A stretch of 64,000 nt of DNA from Thiomicrorhabdus lithotrophica (GTDB lineage: Bacteria; Pseudomonadota; Gammaproteobacteria; Thiomicrospirales; Thiomicrospiraceae). The notes under the pieces were generated by a model. That model did not search any database. It was given only the letters and a program-made list of their open reading frames with translations, and was not told the DNA's origin. The position numbers and the translations under genes were made by a program. Every line of letters begins with the position of its first letter. Position 1 is the stretch's first letter. Shown here in pieces: positions 38,301 to 46,818 of this stretch. The stretch is from positions 62,001 to 126,000 of the forward strand of contig NZ_CP102381.1 in assembly GCF_029201445.1 (NCBI RefSeq), written 5' to 3'.

Positions 38301-39268
38301 AATATAAATAAAACAAGAAAAATTAAGATTTCAGTCGTATATTGTTGCCATAATTCTAAGAAGGTAATATCTGGCTGAATGTCATAAGGATAGAATTTTA
38401 ATGTTCTTAATAAATTCTCAAATTTTTGATAATCTCTGGGTGCTACAAACCCTGCTATACCAGCTTGTTTTGCAGCAGGGTGTTCAGCTCTTAAAGCAAA
38501 AAGAGCAACGGCAATATCACGGTTTAGGTTTTCATCTAATCCAGGCAAAATAATAAAAGGCCATTCTGGATACAGTTCGGTAGAAACTAGATGAGGAAAC
38601 CTTGGGTGTTTTTGAGGGTTGATAATGCGTATTTGATCTAATTTAAGCCGATTAGTATTGTGCCACTTCTCCAGAATACCTGTCCGTACAAAGCCAACAT
38701 CCGCTTCTCCTGATAATACCGCTTCAACCACTGAATCGTTATCACCAACCTGTTTAAAGGTTAAGTTTTTATAATCAATGCCTGCTTTATAAATTTCGTA
38801 TAGAGGCACTCGATAAGCCCCTGTATTACTTTTAGATGGGATGGCAATAAGTTGATTTTTGAGGTCTGAAAGCTGGTGTATTTTAGGGTTTGTTTGTTTG
38901 GTGAAGATAACGCCACCTAACTGGTCCAGGGCATGGCCTTCATGTATAAGTTGTTGAGTAGCCGTAATTCCATTTAAGGATGCTTTGGTCCTTAATATTT
39001 CATAAAGATTGGGGTTAACTAAAAGTAGTTGGACTTGGTTGTTTTGTATTGCGGATAGAAGCTGGGTAGGTTTGAAGACTTTAAGCTCAACATCGTGGTT
39101 TGGTAAAGCATTCGATAGATAATCGGAAAGCCCTTGATATTGTTGCTTAACGGATTCTTTTGCTTGATATTGGTAGACTCCAAACACCAGTTTTTCTGAT
39201 GCTTGAACAACTTGCGTCATGAATAGCAATGTGATGAAAAAAAGAAAATACGCAAGTAGTTGCTTCAT
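35306..39268 (-). CDS. PhnD-like sensor / GAF / PAS / GGDEF / EAL / CZB protein
   Basis: 1320 residues. Signal peptide (1-23, ...VVQAS), then a periplasmic PhnD-type phosphate/phosphonate-binding domain (about 26-280; KLVFGVYQYQAKESVKQQY, SGEADVGFVRTG). A membrane helix (about 310-330), a GAF-like part (about 360-500), two PAS domains (about 520-790) and GGDEF (RIGGDEF near 853) follow. The EAL domain has EGL instead of EAL but keeps EILES, DDFGTG, VKID and VAEG. A C-terminal CZB (LAHSAWLNNVEKV...HETCEFGLWLSNYG...LHQEIHQLA) ends it. Probable c-di-GMP enzyme with a periplasmic ligand and cytoplasmic zinc or oxidant input. Confidence 0.9.
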   Translation of the reverse strand: MKQLLAYFLFFITLLFMTQVVQASEKLVFGVYQYQAKESVKQQYQGLSDYLSNALPNHDVELKVFKPTQLLSAIQNNQVQLLLVNPNLYEILRTKASLNGITATQQLIHEGHALDQLGGVIFTKQTNPKIHQLSDLKNQLIAIPSKSNTGAYRVPLYEIYKAGIDYKNLTFKQVGDNDSVVEAVLSGEADVGFVRTGILEKWHNTNRLKLDQIRIINPQKHPRFPHLVSTELYPEWPFIILPGLDENLNRDIAVALFALRAEHPAAKQAGIAGFVAPRDYQKFENLLRTLKFYPYDIQPDITFLELWQQYTTEILIFLVLFILILALLVITARRKEVITLQEQRLKKQNHIDQVLLELPKYAETHSENELLQYALNKIEKILISPISFIHSVSHDQEAIQLLAWSNNTLKAYCHIESYEDHYPISKAGVWAEAARKKQPVVINDYANYQDKKGMPKGHAVLTRMISLPIVEHDKVVMIAGLGNKDTQYTQEDVNTFQLILNEVWRTVKLNRTNQKIIKQKNEFERLLNDLGDDYMVFSHSGAEGVLSYVSAGFTKLFEQPVESILNRSWLLDIDWLPESIDIANNSIQSLLSGEQTTDSFKLQFYTPNYQKLKTILVQQQAVYEDKKLVSIDGLITDITDKNESEQRLKQAATVFESANEGILICDKNNTIVRANQRVEEITGYSEMELLGKNPKIFSSGDQSNKFYKDMWNQLILNGTWEGELWNRRQNGEVYPQRLKISTVFDDNKEPAYFIGLLSDITFEKEHQNALEKMAHFDALTNLPNRFLLSDRISQAIHSIQRTDEMIAIMFVDLDGFKLVNDTYGHQAGDYLLKTLANRLSNSIREGDTVARIGGDEFVVVISSTKDVHEFSFIEHRLLTETSKKVMFENNELNVSSSIGAVYYGHQYGKNMGSEQLLRLADQAMYQAKQQGKNRIQHYAWDNFQGKAELLNAFEQKSFELYYQPKVNCKTGEIISLEGLIRWNHPEKGVVSPFAFLHQIEQFDLTDQLSEFVLQEGVNYLERLNLTRETKIGISLNIQGNSLLHEDFINNLLACFANNSNISPQQVTLEILESASLEAVEKIARQINQLKAKGFKFAIDDFGTGHASLTYLKKLPVNEVKIDQEFIREIFNEPNSLSIIEAIKSMAEAFNLSVVAEGAETPEHIELLLKLGIEYVQGYAIAKPMKETDVDEWINHWKTLPKWSSLEEVAPQNKQLLKARLAHSAWLNNVEKVIVNGHAKQYLHDDAHETCEFGLWLSNYGKTVLDNETLQSVDSLHQEIHQLAKQALKVSKQGNSANLKELSLIKEKTTELNHLITRFEA

Positions 39269-39419
39269 TTGAGCCTAATTTTCAAGTCGATTAGTTGCAA
39301 AGTATTCACTAAAATCATCCTTGGTTTCTAAAGTATCAAACAAGTTAGCCATTGAAGGTAACGATTTGTTTTTATAATTTGTACATTCAAATTTTGCTAA
39401 ACACTTTAATTGTTTGTAA

Positions 39420-40562
39420 TTAATATTGATATAACGCAGTTTGATTACGGCCTTGTTCTTTGGCTTGGTAAAGGGCTTTATCGGCTTCTTCAATAGTGTG
39501 TTGATAGGAATCACAAGGTTTGTCGCTGTCGCAACTACTGACACCTATTGATACAGTGACAGTAGAGTAACAACAAGAGGTAGAGTGTGGAATGGCTAAG
39601 TTTTGAATATCGGTACGAATTTCTTCTGCAATTTTTATCGCATCGCGACTGTTTATACCAGATAACATAATTAAGAACTCTTCACCGCCAAAGCGTGCGG
39701 CTATATCGTTCGTACGTTTTACATTTGTACTTAAGACATTGGCTACTTGTTTTAAACAATCGTCGCCAGCCACATGGCCATAAGTGTCATTAAAATCTTT
39801 AAAACAGTCGAGATCAATCATTAATATACTGAATGGAGTCTGTTGGCGCTGCCAATGAGCCCACTCTTTTATTAAATATTCTTGCAAAGCACGACGATTA
39901 CTTAAACCAGTAAGGCCATCAATTAAAGTGAGTCGTTTTAGCTTTTTATTGGAGTCTTCTAGCTCCTGTTCGACCTCTTTAAGGTGGGTTATATCAGTGT
40001 GCGTTCCGGTAAAACTAATGGGTTGATTGTTTTCATCGTGCTCGACAATTTGCCCTCTGTCTAGAATGTAAACCCAGTGACCATCCTTATGTTTCATACG
40101 GTGTACATTGCTATAAAATTCGGTTTCGCCATTCATATAGCGCTCTATATCTTTATAGCATTGTTGTAAGTCGTCTGGATGAACACGACTTTCCCAGGAA
40201 TTGAAATGGGGTTCAATCTCTTCTAAGCTATAGCCTAATAATTGGCACCATTGTTCATCAAACTTCACATCATTAGTTTGAGGATTCCAGTCCCACAAGC
40301 CTATTTCAGTCCCTTCTAAAATCATTTTTAAACGGTTGTGACTGTTTTCAACTTCTTTTTTTGCCTCAATTAGCTTACTAAACCAAGTAGCTATAAAAAA
40401 CCCCGACAAGCTACCTACTATGGCAGGGATAATATAAGCGTTAGGCTTGATGACACCAAATATCATAATGTGTTGAAGTGTGGCAAAAACACTGACGACT
40501 AAAACACCTAAAATGACGCCAAATATTTTTATCTGAGTGCTGCTACTGATATTAAGGTTCAT
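39420..40562 (-). CDS. PAS-GGDEF diguanylate cyclase
   Basis: 380 residues: two membrane helices (about 10-62), a PAS/PAC domain (about 75-195; MILEGTEIGLWDWNPQTNDVKFDEQWCQLLGY), then GGDEF (about 205-378) with ARFGGEEFLIML active motif, LTLIDGLTGLSNRRAL and DKALYQAKEQGRNQ. All residues for c-di-GMP synthesis are present. It lies 151 bases upstream of the PhnD-GGDEF-EAL gene on the same strand and may be cotranscribed with it. Confidence 0.92.
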   Translation of the reverse strand: MNLNISSSTQIKIFGVILGVLVVSVFATLQHIMIFGVIKPNAYIIPAIVGSLSGFFIATWFSKLIEAKKEVENSHNRLKMILEGTEIGLWDWNPQTNDVKFDEQWCQLLGYSLEEIEPHFNSWESRVHPDDLQQCYKDIERYMNGETEFYSNVHRMKHKDGHWVYILDRGQIVEHDENNQPISFTGTHTDITHLKEVEQELEDSNKKLKRLTLIDGLTGLSNRRALQEYLIKEWAHWQRQQTPFSILMIDLDCFKDFNDTYGHVAGDDCLKQVANVLSTNVKRTNDIAARFGGEEFLIMLSGINSRDAIKIAEEIRTDIQNLAIPHSTSCCYSTVTVSIGVSSCDSDKPCDSYQHTIEEADKALYQAKEQGRNQTALYQY

Positions 40563-40727
40563 GGTCAGTCTTTTATTAAAGTTCGGTAGTTAAAGATACC
40601 AAATACTGATAAAAAAAAACAGTTATTTAGCAAAGGGTTATAAAAGAAAATCGAGTTCTAAAAAGCAGGGTTAAACTTAAATCGGATTGATTATGATTGT
40701 TTTTGAAAAGCCTAGAAAGCAGATTGT

Positions 40728-40751
40728 AAACTTACCAGGCCTGGTAAGTTT
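40728..40751. repeat. CAGGCCTG-family palindrome, longest copy (24 bp perfect)
   Basis: A perfect 24-base palindrome centred on AGGCCT, with arms AAACTTACCAGG and its exact reverse complement. It is intergenic, between the starts of the PAS-GGDEF gene and the end of cmoB. Confidence 0.9.
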
Positions 40752-40774
40752 AAAGTTAGATGTGTTTTTGGATT

Positions 40775-41767
40775 TTATTGTGGTTTTTTACAAACCATAA
40801 CAGCTCTTAACGGTGCAGGATAGCCTTCTATGGTTTTATTATGGTCTTCTGGATCCAGAAAGGTTTCAAGAGAATTCCAAGTCATCCAATCGGTTGTGCG
40901 TTGTTCTTTAATACTGGTTTGGTCGATATCAACACAGCGAACATTTAAGAAACCACAGCGTTCTAGCCAATGAGTTAACTCATTTACTGAAGGTAAAAAC
41001 CAAACATTGCGCATTTGTGCATAACGGTCGTCTGGAAGCAAAAGCTGACCATAGTCTTCTGGTATGACCAATGTTTCCAAAACCAACTCGCCACCAGGTA
41101 AAAGTTGATTTTTAAGATCGTAAATATGATCAATTGGTGAGCGTCTATGATAAAGCACACCCATAGAGAACACCGTATCAAAAGCGCCGCCTTTATTTGA
41201 TACTGGTAATTGCTCGAGAGTAAGGGGCAAGAAGTAGGCTGGAACGGTTTCGCCAATAAAGTGCTTCAATACTAAGAACTGGCTCATTGATAATAAACTA
41301 GGGTCTACACCTACCGCTAATTCGGCTTGATTGCCTGCCATTCGCCAAAGATGATAGCCGCTGCCACAACCAATGTCTAAAACTTTCCGTCCTTTTAATG
41401 GAGCAAGATGCGGTTGAACCCTATCCCACTTCCAGTCAGAGTGCCATTCGGTATCAATAAAAATATCATGAATGGAAAAAGGTCCTTTACGCCAAGGATG
41501 AAACGCACGTAAAGCGGTTTCGAGAATTTGTTTCTCGGTATCATTTAAAGTGCTATTTTGGGCAACCGTAATAGCGGCTTGATTAAGGTTGAATGAACTA
41601 TTTGGCGAGAAGCTTTTAACTTGTTGCAATGCTTCTAGCCAGCGAGGCAGATTGCCATTGCCTTCTGGATGCAAAGCGACGTCAATAAGAGCGGGAAGTT
41701 CCTCTTTCCACTCGTTAAAGCGTTCATTATCTAATCGTTTCCAAAATGTATCGTAATGTTGCTTCAC
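40775..41767 (-). CDS. cmoB: tRNA U34 carboxymethyltransferase CmoB
   Basis: 330 residues. The SAM-binding motif VLDIGCGSGYHLWRMAG is near residue 125, with the typical N-terminal KGPFSIHDIFIDTEWHSDWKWDRVQPHL and GVLYHRRSPIDHI. It uses carboxy-SAM made by CmoA to modify the wobble uridine of tRNAs. The start is GTG, and this GTG is part of a parS-like site. cmoA is also in the window but 4.1 kb away, behind two opposite-strand genes. Confidence 0.94.
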   Translation of the reverse strand: MKQHYDTFWKRLDNERFNEWKEELPALIDVALHPEGNGNLPRWLEALQQVKSFSPNSSFNLNQAAITVAQNSTLNDTEKQILETALRAFHPWRKGPFSIHDIFIDTEWHSDWKWDRVQPHLAPLKGRKVLDIGCGSGYHLWRMAGNQAELAVGVDPSLLSMSQFLVLKHFIGETVPAYFLPLTLEQLPVSNKGGAFDTVFSMGVLYHRRSPIDHIYDLKNQLLPGGELVLETLVIPEDYGQLLLPDDRYAQMRNVWFLPSVNELTHWLERCGFLNVRCVDIDQTSIKEQRTTDWMTWNSLETFLDPEDHNKTIEGYPAPLRAVMVCKKPQ

Positions 41768-41775
41768 GTGAAACC
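41760..41775. other. parS-like site at the cmoB start codon
   Basis: TGCTTCACGTGAAACC matches parS at 14 of 16 bases. On the minus strand the central GTG serves as the cmoB start. Confidence 0.7.
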
Positions 41776-42079
41776 TTTTAATATGGCCATTTAGCGTTTA
41801 ATACTAAGTAAAAATTAAATACGAATTATACTGAAGAAATGAATGTGCTGTGTTGTGAAATCAAAAGGATGGTGATTGTGTTTTTGTTTTTGTTTTTGTT
41901 GTTATCTAGGTCGAGAGTTGCGCACTATGGTTTTTATAATTAATAACCTTCCAAACTTCATTTATTTTGCTTATGAATGGAAAAAAACTTTATCAATACA
42001 GTGGCGTTGTTAATTTGCTAAACTGATGGTCTTGTTGAAGATTATCCTGATGATTATTAGATAGTATTTAAAGGTTTGT
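41768..42079. other. 312-base divergent intergenic region
   Basis: It separates cmoB from the HD-GYP regulator. It holds part of a parS-like site at its left end, a (GTTTTT)3-like T-rich repeat at about 41879-41899, and AAAGG before the regulator start. No confident promoter, terminator or small gene was found. Confidence 0.5.
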
Positions 42080-43144
42080 ATGCACCGTAACATGTTTAAA
42101 CCAGCTGATGTTAAGTTACTTTTAGTCGATGACAACGCATTCAATTTAGAAGTGATTCATGGCACATTAGAATCAGTTGGTTATGAAAAACTCACATCGG
42201 TTAGTAACCCATTAAAGTTGTCTTCTATATTAGAAGAATCTTCATTTGATTTAATTTTACTCGATATTAATATGCCCATCATGGATGGTTTTGGTGTGTT
42301 GTCACTCATTCAGCAAATGTTCGCTGAGCATGAGCGCCCACCCGTCATTATGTTAACAGCTCAAGATGATGCGCAAAACCGTATTAAGGCTTTTGAAGCG
42401 GGTGCCAGTGATTACATTACCAAGCCTTTTAATCGAAAAGAGTTATTAAAACGCGTTTCATTACATCTCGATAATTGGGTGATGAAGCAAAGATTGCTTG
42501 CAGAGAAACAAACTTTAGAAGAAAAGGTTAGAGAAAGAACTAGAGCCATGCAAGAGGCTCAATTGGAAATTGTTTACCGATTGGGTCGAGCGTCTGAATA
42601 CCGCGATAATGAAACCGGAAATCATGTCAGAAGAGTCAGTTTGGTTGCTGAGGCAATTGCAAGGGCAGCAGGTTATGATGATGAGTTTTGTCGTTTAATT
42701 CAAGCGGCATCACCCCTGCATGATGTAGGCAAAATTGGTATTTCTGATTTAATTATGCTTAAACCTGGTGGCTTTACTGATGAAGAATTTTCGATTATGA
42801 AAAGTCATGTGACAATCGGTGGAGAAATTTTGGCGAATTCTAAATCACAAATTTTACAGTTAGCGCATGAAATTGCCCTTACGCACCATGAAAAATACAA
42901 TGGAAAAGGTTATCCAAAAGGGTTGGTTGGAGAAGAAATTCCTATAACAGGTCGCATTGTTGCGATTGCTGATGTTTTTGATGCTTTAACCTCTGATCGT
43001 CCATATAAAAAAGCGTGGCCTATCGACAAAGCCGTGTCTTTAATTGTTCGAGAAAAAGGCGAACATTTTGATCCTGTACTTGTTGATGCTTTTGTTTCAG
43101 TTATTCCTGAAGTAGAAAAAATCAATAAACAGTATCTGGATTAG
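42080..43144 (+). CDS. Response regulator with HD-GYP domain
   Basis: 354 residues, with AAAGG five bases before the ATG. N-terminal receiver (LLLVDDNAFNLEV, phosphoacceptor Asp62 in LLLDINMPIMDG, Lys in TKPF), a coiled linker (about 135-160), then HD-GYP: HDVGKIGISD (His214, Asp215), HHEKYNGKGYPKGL (GYP 277-279), and IADVFDALTSDRPYK. RpfG-like; expected to hydrolyse c-di-GMP when phosphorylated. The hybrid kinase gene 66 bases downstream is its likely partner. Confidence 0.93.
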   Translation: MHRNMFKPADVKLLLVDDNAFNLEVIHGTLESVGYEKLTSVSNPLKLSSILEESSFDLILLDINMPIMDGFGVLSLIQQMFAEHERPPVIMLTAQDDAQNRIKAFEAGASDYITKPFNRKELLKRVSLHLDNWVMKQRLLAEKQTLEEKVRERTRAMQEAQLEIVYRLGRASEYRDNETGNHVRRVSLVAEAIARAAGYDDEFCRLIQAASPLHDVGKIGISDLIMLKPGGFTDEEFSIMKSHVTIGGEILANSKSQILQLAHEIALTHHEKYNGKGYPKGLVGEEIPITGRIVAIADVFDALTSDRPYKKAWPIDKAVSLIVREKGEHFDPVLVDAFVSVIPEVEKINKQYLD

Positions 43145-43210
43145 TTTTGGGTAAGATTTTGCCCATATAAGCCTATGCGGTTTGACCAAATTAACATGTG
43201 ATTTAATTAA

Positions 43211-45883
43211 ATGAATACTTCTATCTATCAAAAAAATCTTAAGTTTTATTTACTCACTCTTGGGCTTGTCTTTCTAGCAATCGTTGCATCGTCTCTTTGG
43301 TTTAGTTCTTATTATCAAAAAACGGTGTTAGAGGACTATAAGACGAGTGTAAATACAATACTAACGCAGGAACTCAATAAAAAGTTTGATTTAGTTAAAG
43401 CGGCTGCGGTGAGTTATGCAAATTACTCGGTATTGAGAAAGGCAATCGCCTTTGAAGACCGAGAAGTGATAGCCCGTGAGATTCAGCCAATGCATGCGGA
43501 ATTTGCAAAATGGACAGATTACAAACGTTATGCTTTTCATTTTATTACAGCAGATGGGCGTTCACTCTATAAGTCTTATAACGAACCTAGTTATGGTCAA
43601 GATTTAACCTTTCATCCCATGATTAATGAAGTCATTAGAACGAAGTTACCTACTGCAAATATGGGCGTTGGTGGTGTGGGTGCTGTTTATCGAATTATTG
43701 CGATTCAGCCCGTATTTGACGTTGAGGATTCAACAGAGCTTGTCGGCTTTGTTGCCGTTTCTCAAGGTTTGAGACGTTTGGTTAAGGATATCCCAACTTT
43801 TGGTTACGAATACAGTCTTTTTGTTGCCGATAAGACAACAGAAGAAGAGAGCGGTAATCGAACTTTTTCCTTAGATCAGCGTTCGTATTTTAAAAATAGT
43901 CCTTTAGGATCCCTTACCTTTCAAGAGAATCAAGTAACTGAAGAAACTATTATCGATATTAAAGAGCATCTTATTTATATCTCTCCATTGCTAGATGCTC
44001 AAAAACGACCTGTTGCCTTTCATGCAGTCAGCTTACCAAAATCGGAATTTCATCAACGGGTCTGGGAACAAGAAAAATCACTGTTGCTAATCCTGTTTGT
44101 GTTGTTTTCAGTGGTGGCATTATTGGGAGCATTGCATGTTTTCCGTGTAAAAAGAGATATGGTTAAACCATTAACCTCTATTACCAATAACATTCGTTCA
44201 ATCATTGAAACGAAAGATTATAAACAAAAGATTCAGCATAATCAGGATGATGAAATTGGTGAGCTTACCAACTACTTTAATGATTTGTTGGATACAACCG
44301 ACCACATGGTATTTTCGCTTTCTTATTTGGAACAAGCCGTTGATAAGACCTTAATTGTTTCCAAAACCGATCCGTTTGGCAACATCACTTATGTCAATGA
44401 GAAGTTTTGCCAAATCAGTGGCTATTCTCAAGAAGAGCTAGTTGGTCATTCACATAGTGTTGTCAGACATCCTGATATGCCCTCTTCGGTTTTTGCAGAT
44501 ATTTGGAAGACCATTAAAAATAAACAGACGTGGTCTGGCGAAATTACCAATCTGGCTAAAGACGGTTCAACTTATTATGTAAACTCTCACATTCTGCCGT
44601 TGCTTGATTATAAAAATAATATTATCGGATTTTTCTCAATACGTGAAGACGTTACCACAATGGTGAACTTGCGTAAGCAATTAGAAGATAGTTTGGTTGA
44701 AATTGAAAAAGAAAAGCAAGTAGCTGAACAGGCGAATAGTGCAAAGAGTGAATTTTTGTCTTCAATGAGCCATGAATTGAGAACGCCGTTAAATGCGATT
44801 ATTGGATTCTCACAATTGTTGGAAATTTCAGATTTAACCGAGCCTCAGCTGAAGCGTGTTAAAAATATTGAATCAAGTGGCCAGCACCTGTTGGATTTGA
44901 TTAATGATATTTTAGAATTTGCCAAAATTGATGCGGGTAGCTTATCTTTGAGTATTGAAAAGGTAGCGGTTTATCCAATTATTAGTGAGATATTTGCACT
45001 TTCGCAAAGCCAGGCAGAACAAGATGGCATATTACTCGAAATAGAAGACCCTAAGGAGATGGATTACCTGATTGAAGCAGATCGTGTACGTTTAAAACAA
45101 GTCTGTCTAAATTTGCTCAGTAATGCGATTAAGTACAATAGAAAAAACGGCAAAATCTTTATTCGATGTGAAGTAGCTGAGAAAGAGCAAAAGAAATATT
45201 GGCAGTTTATGGTGCGTGACACGGGGTTCGGTATTCCTAAGCAGCAAATAAACGACTTATTTGAACCTTTTAATCGATTAGGGCATGAAGGTTCTAATAT
45301 TGAAGGTACTGGAATTGGCTTAAGTATTACCAAAAGTTTGGTCGAGAAAATGCATGGTTGGATTGAGGTTGAATCTGAAGAAGGTGTAGGTTCAACATTC
45401 AGTATCTTTTTACCATTGATTGAGCTCAGAGAGATACGTGCAGAGTTTAACCCTCAAGAATATCTCAATAAAGAAAAAAATGATGAAACGACTGCTGAGC
45501 AAGATTCAGATGCAATCAGAGTGCATTACATTGAAGATAATCCCGCCAATATGGAACTTATGCTGGATATTGTCAATACCATGCAAGGTGTTGAACTTAA
45601 AATATCACCAACAGCGGAAGACGGAATTGAACAGGCCCCAGTATTTCAACCGCATATTATGTTTGTAGACATTAACCTGCCTGGAATGGATGGTGATGAA
45701 GCTTTAGGATATTTAAAAGAACAAGAGGTGTTAAAAAAAATGGGCACTAAGTTCTATGCTTTGTCAGCCAATGTCATGGCTCAGCAGGTACAAAAAGGAA
45801 TGGATGCAGGGTTTGAAAAATACCTGACTAAACCTATTAATGTTAAAGAGATTATTGAACTAATCGAAAAAGTTAAAAACTGA
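43211..45883 (+). CDS. Hybrid sensor histidine kinase (sensor / HAMP / PAS / HisKA / HATPase / REC)
   Basis: 890 residues. Membrane helix (about 12-32), periplasmic double-Cache-like sensor (about 35-285), second helix (about 293-313), HAMP-like segment (about 318-375), Aer-like PAS (about 378-480; VGHSHSVVRHPDMPSSVFADIW), HisKA (SSMSHELRTPLNAIIGF, His521), HATPase (NLLSNAIKYN, DTGFGIP, GTGIGLSI), and a C-terminal receiver (VDINLPGMDG, Asp820). It forms a pair with the HD-GYP regulator just upstream. The ligand is unknown. Confidence 0.92.
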   Translation: MNTSIYQKNLKFYLLTLGLVFLAIVASSLWFSSYYQKTVLEDYKTSVNTILTQELNKKFDLVKAAAVSYANYSVLRKAIAFEDREVIAREIQPMHAEFAKWTDYKRYAFHFITADGRSLYKSYNEPSYGQDLTFHPMINEVIRTKLPTANMGVGGVGAVYRIIAIQPVFDVEDSTELVGFVAVSQGLRRLVKDIPTFGYEYSLFVADKTTEEESGNRTFSLDQRSYFKNSPLGSLTFQENQVTEETIIDIKEHLIYISPLLDAQKRPVAFHAVSLPKSEFHQRVWEQEKSLLLILFVLFSVVALLGALHVFRVKRDMVKPLTSITNNIRSIIETKDYKQKIQHNQDDEIGELTNYFNDLLDTTDHMVFSLSYLEQAVDKTLIVSKTDPFGNITYVNEKFCQISGYSQEELVGHSHSVVRHPDMPSSVFADIWKTIKNKQTWSGEITNLAKDGSTYYVNSHILPLLDYKNNIIGFFSIREDVTTMVNLRKQLEDSLVEIEKEKQVAEQANSAKSEFLSSMSHELRTPLNAIIGFSQLLEISDLTEPQLKRVKNIESSGQHLLDLINDILEFAKIDAGSLSLSIEKVAVYPIISEIFALSQSQAEQDGILLEIEDPKEMDYLIEADRVRLKQVCLNLLSNAIKYNRKNGKIFIRCEVAEKEQKKYWQFMVRDTGFGIPKQQINDLFEPFNRLGHEGSNIEGTGIGLSITKSLVEKMHGWIEVESEEGVGSTFSIFLPLIELREIRAEFNPQEYLNKEKNDETTAEQDSDAIRVHYIEDNPANMELMLDIVNTMQGVELKISPTAEDGIEQAPVFQPHIMFVDINLPGMDGDEALGYLKEQEVLKKMGTKFYALSANVMAQQVQKGMDAGFEKYLTKPINVKEIIELIEKVKN

Positions 45884-45927
45884 TGTTTATCGCGTTATTA
45901 TAGTTACGAGAAATACTAAATAACCTA

Positions 45928-46665
45928 CTATTTAATAGCTAAGAAAGAAGCAAAATTGTAAGCTTGAAACCAAATGCTAGCTGATGTAAACCCTGCGTTA
46001 TTTAGCCTTTTTAGGTGTTGAGCCTCGGTATCACTAATTAAGACGTTTTCTAGTGAACTGCGTTTTTGGCTTATCTCTAATTCTGAATAACCATTAGCGC
46101 GCTTAAACTGCCAATGCATATTTTCAATAGCGGTTTGGATTGCTTGATCTTCAAAATGAATCTTTTCAGACAGTATTAATACGCCGCCAGGTTTTAAGCC
46201 TTGGTAGATACGTTTAACCAATTCATCGCGTTGTTCTGGGTCAATAAATTGTAAAGTGAAGTTAATCACTACAACCGATGCATTTTCAATAGGCACTTCA
46301 GTCATATCAGCACATTTTAAATTGACTGGAACATCTGAATGATAGGCGTGCAAATACTCTTCGGCACGTTGAATCATCGCCTTAGAATTATCAATCGAAA
46401 TGATTTCACACCCTTCTACTTGGATATTGCGGCGCATGGTTAAGGTAGCCGCACCTAAAGAACAACCTAAATCATAGAGCTTGGTATTGGCTTGAGAATA
46501 CTGTTTGGTCAGCTCACCAATCCCTGTCAAGATAGTTTGATAGCCTGGAACCGAGCGTTGAATCATGTCTGGAAAAACAGCGACAACGGATTCATCAAAT
46601 TGAAATGCGCCAATCGCTTCGTGTGCCTGGGCATAGATCGTGTCTTTTTGACTGTTTTTTAACAT
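45928..46665 (-). CDS. cmoA: Carboxy-S-adenosyl-L-methionine synthase CmoA
   Basis: About 245 residues; the ATG at 46665 is preferred to a TTG at 46677. SAM-binding motif YDLGCSLGAATLTMRRN, family motifs RSVPGYQTIL near residue 45, NFTLQFIDPEQRDELVKRIYQGLKPGGVLILSEK, and a C-terminal FQAYNFASFLAIK. It makes carboxy-SAM from SAM and prephenate for CmoB. It converges with the hybrid kinase gene. Confidence 0.94.
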   Translation of the reverse strand: MLKNSQKDTIYAQAHEAIGAFQFDESVVAVFPDMIQRSVPGYQTILTGIGELTKQYSQANTKLYDLGCSLGAATLTMRRNIQVEGCEIISIDNSKAMIQRAEEYLHAYHSDVPVNLKCADMTEVPIENASVVVINFTLQFIDPEQRDELVKRIYQGLKPGGVLILSEKIHFEDQAIQTAIENMHWQFKRANGYSELEISQKRSSLENVLISDTEAQHLKRLNNAGFTSASIWFQAYNFASFLAIK

Positions 46666-46818
46666 AGCTTCTCGCAAAATTAACGCGGATAGTTTTGATG
46701 ATTAATCGAATTGTTTTAAATGGGTTCAGCTATTTTATTGAATTTTTGACGTGTTTTCGAGAAAGAGCCAAAAAAACTTAGAATGAAGCGTTTTTTAATA
46801 TGATACTAAAATAACGGG

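Noticed and set aside
39275-39544. Short minus-strand frame overlapping the 3' end of the PAS-GGDEF gene
   Set aside because: It overlaps a clear gene in another frame, has no good ribosome site and no recognisable protein features.
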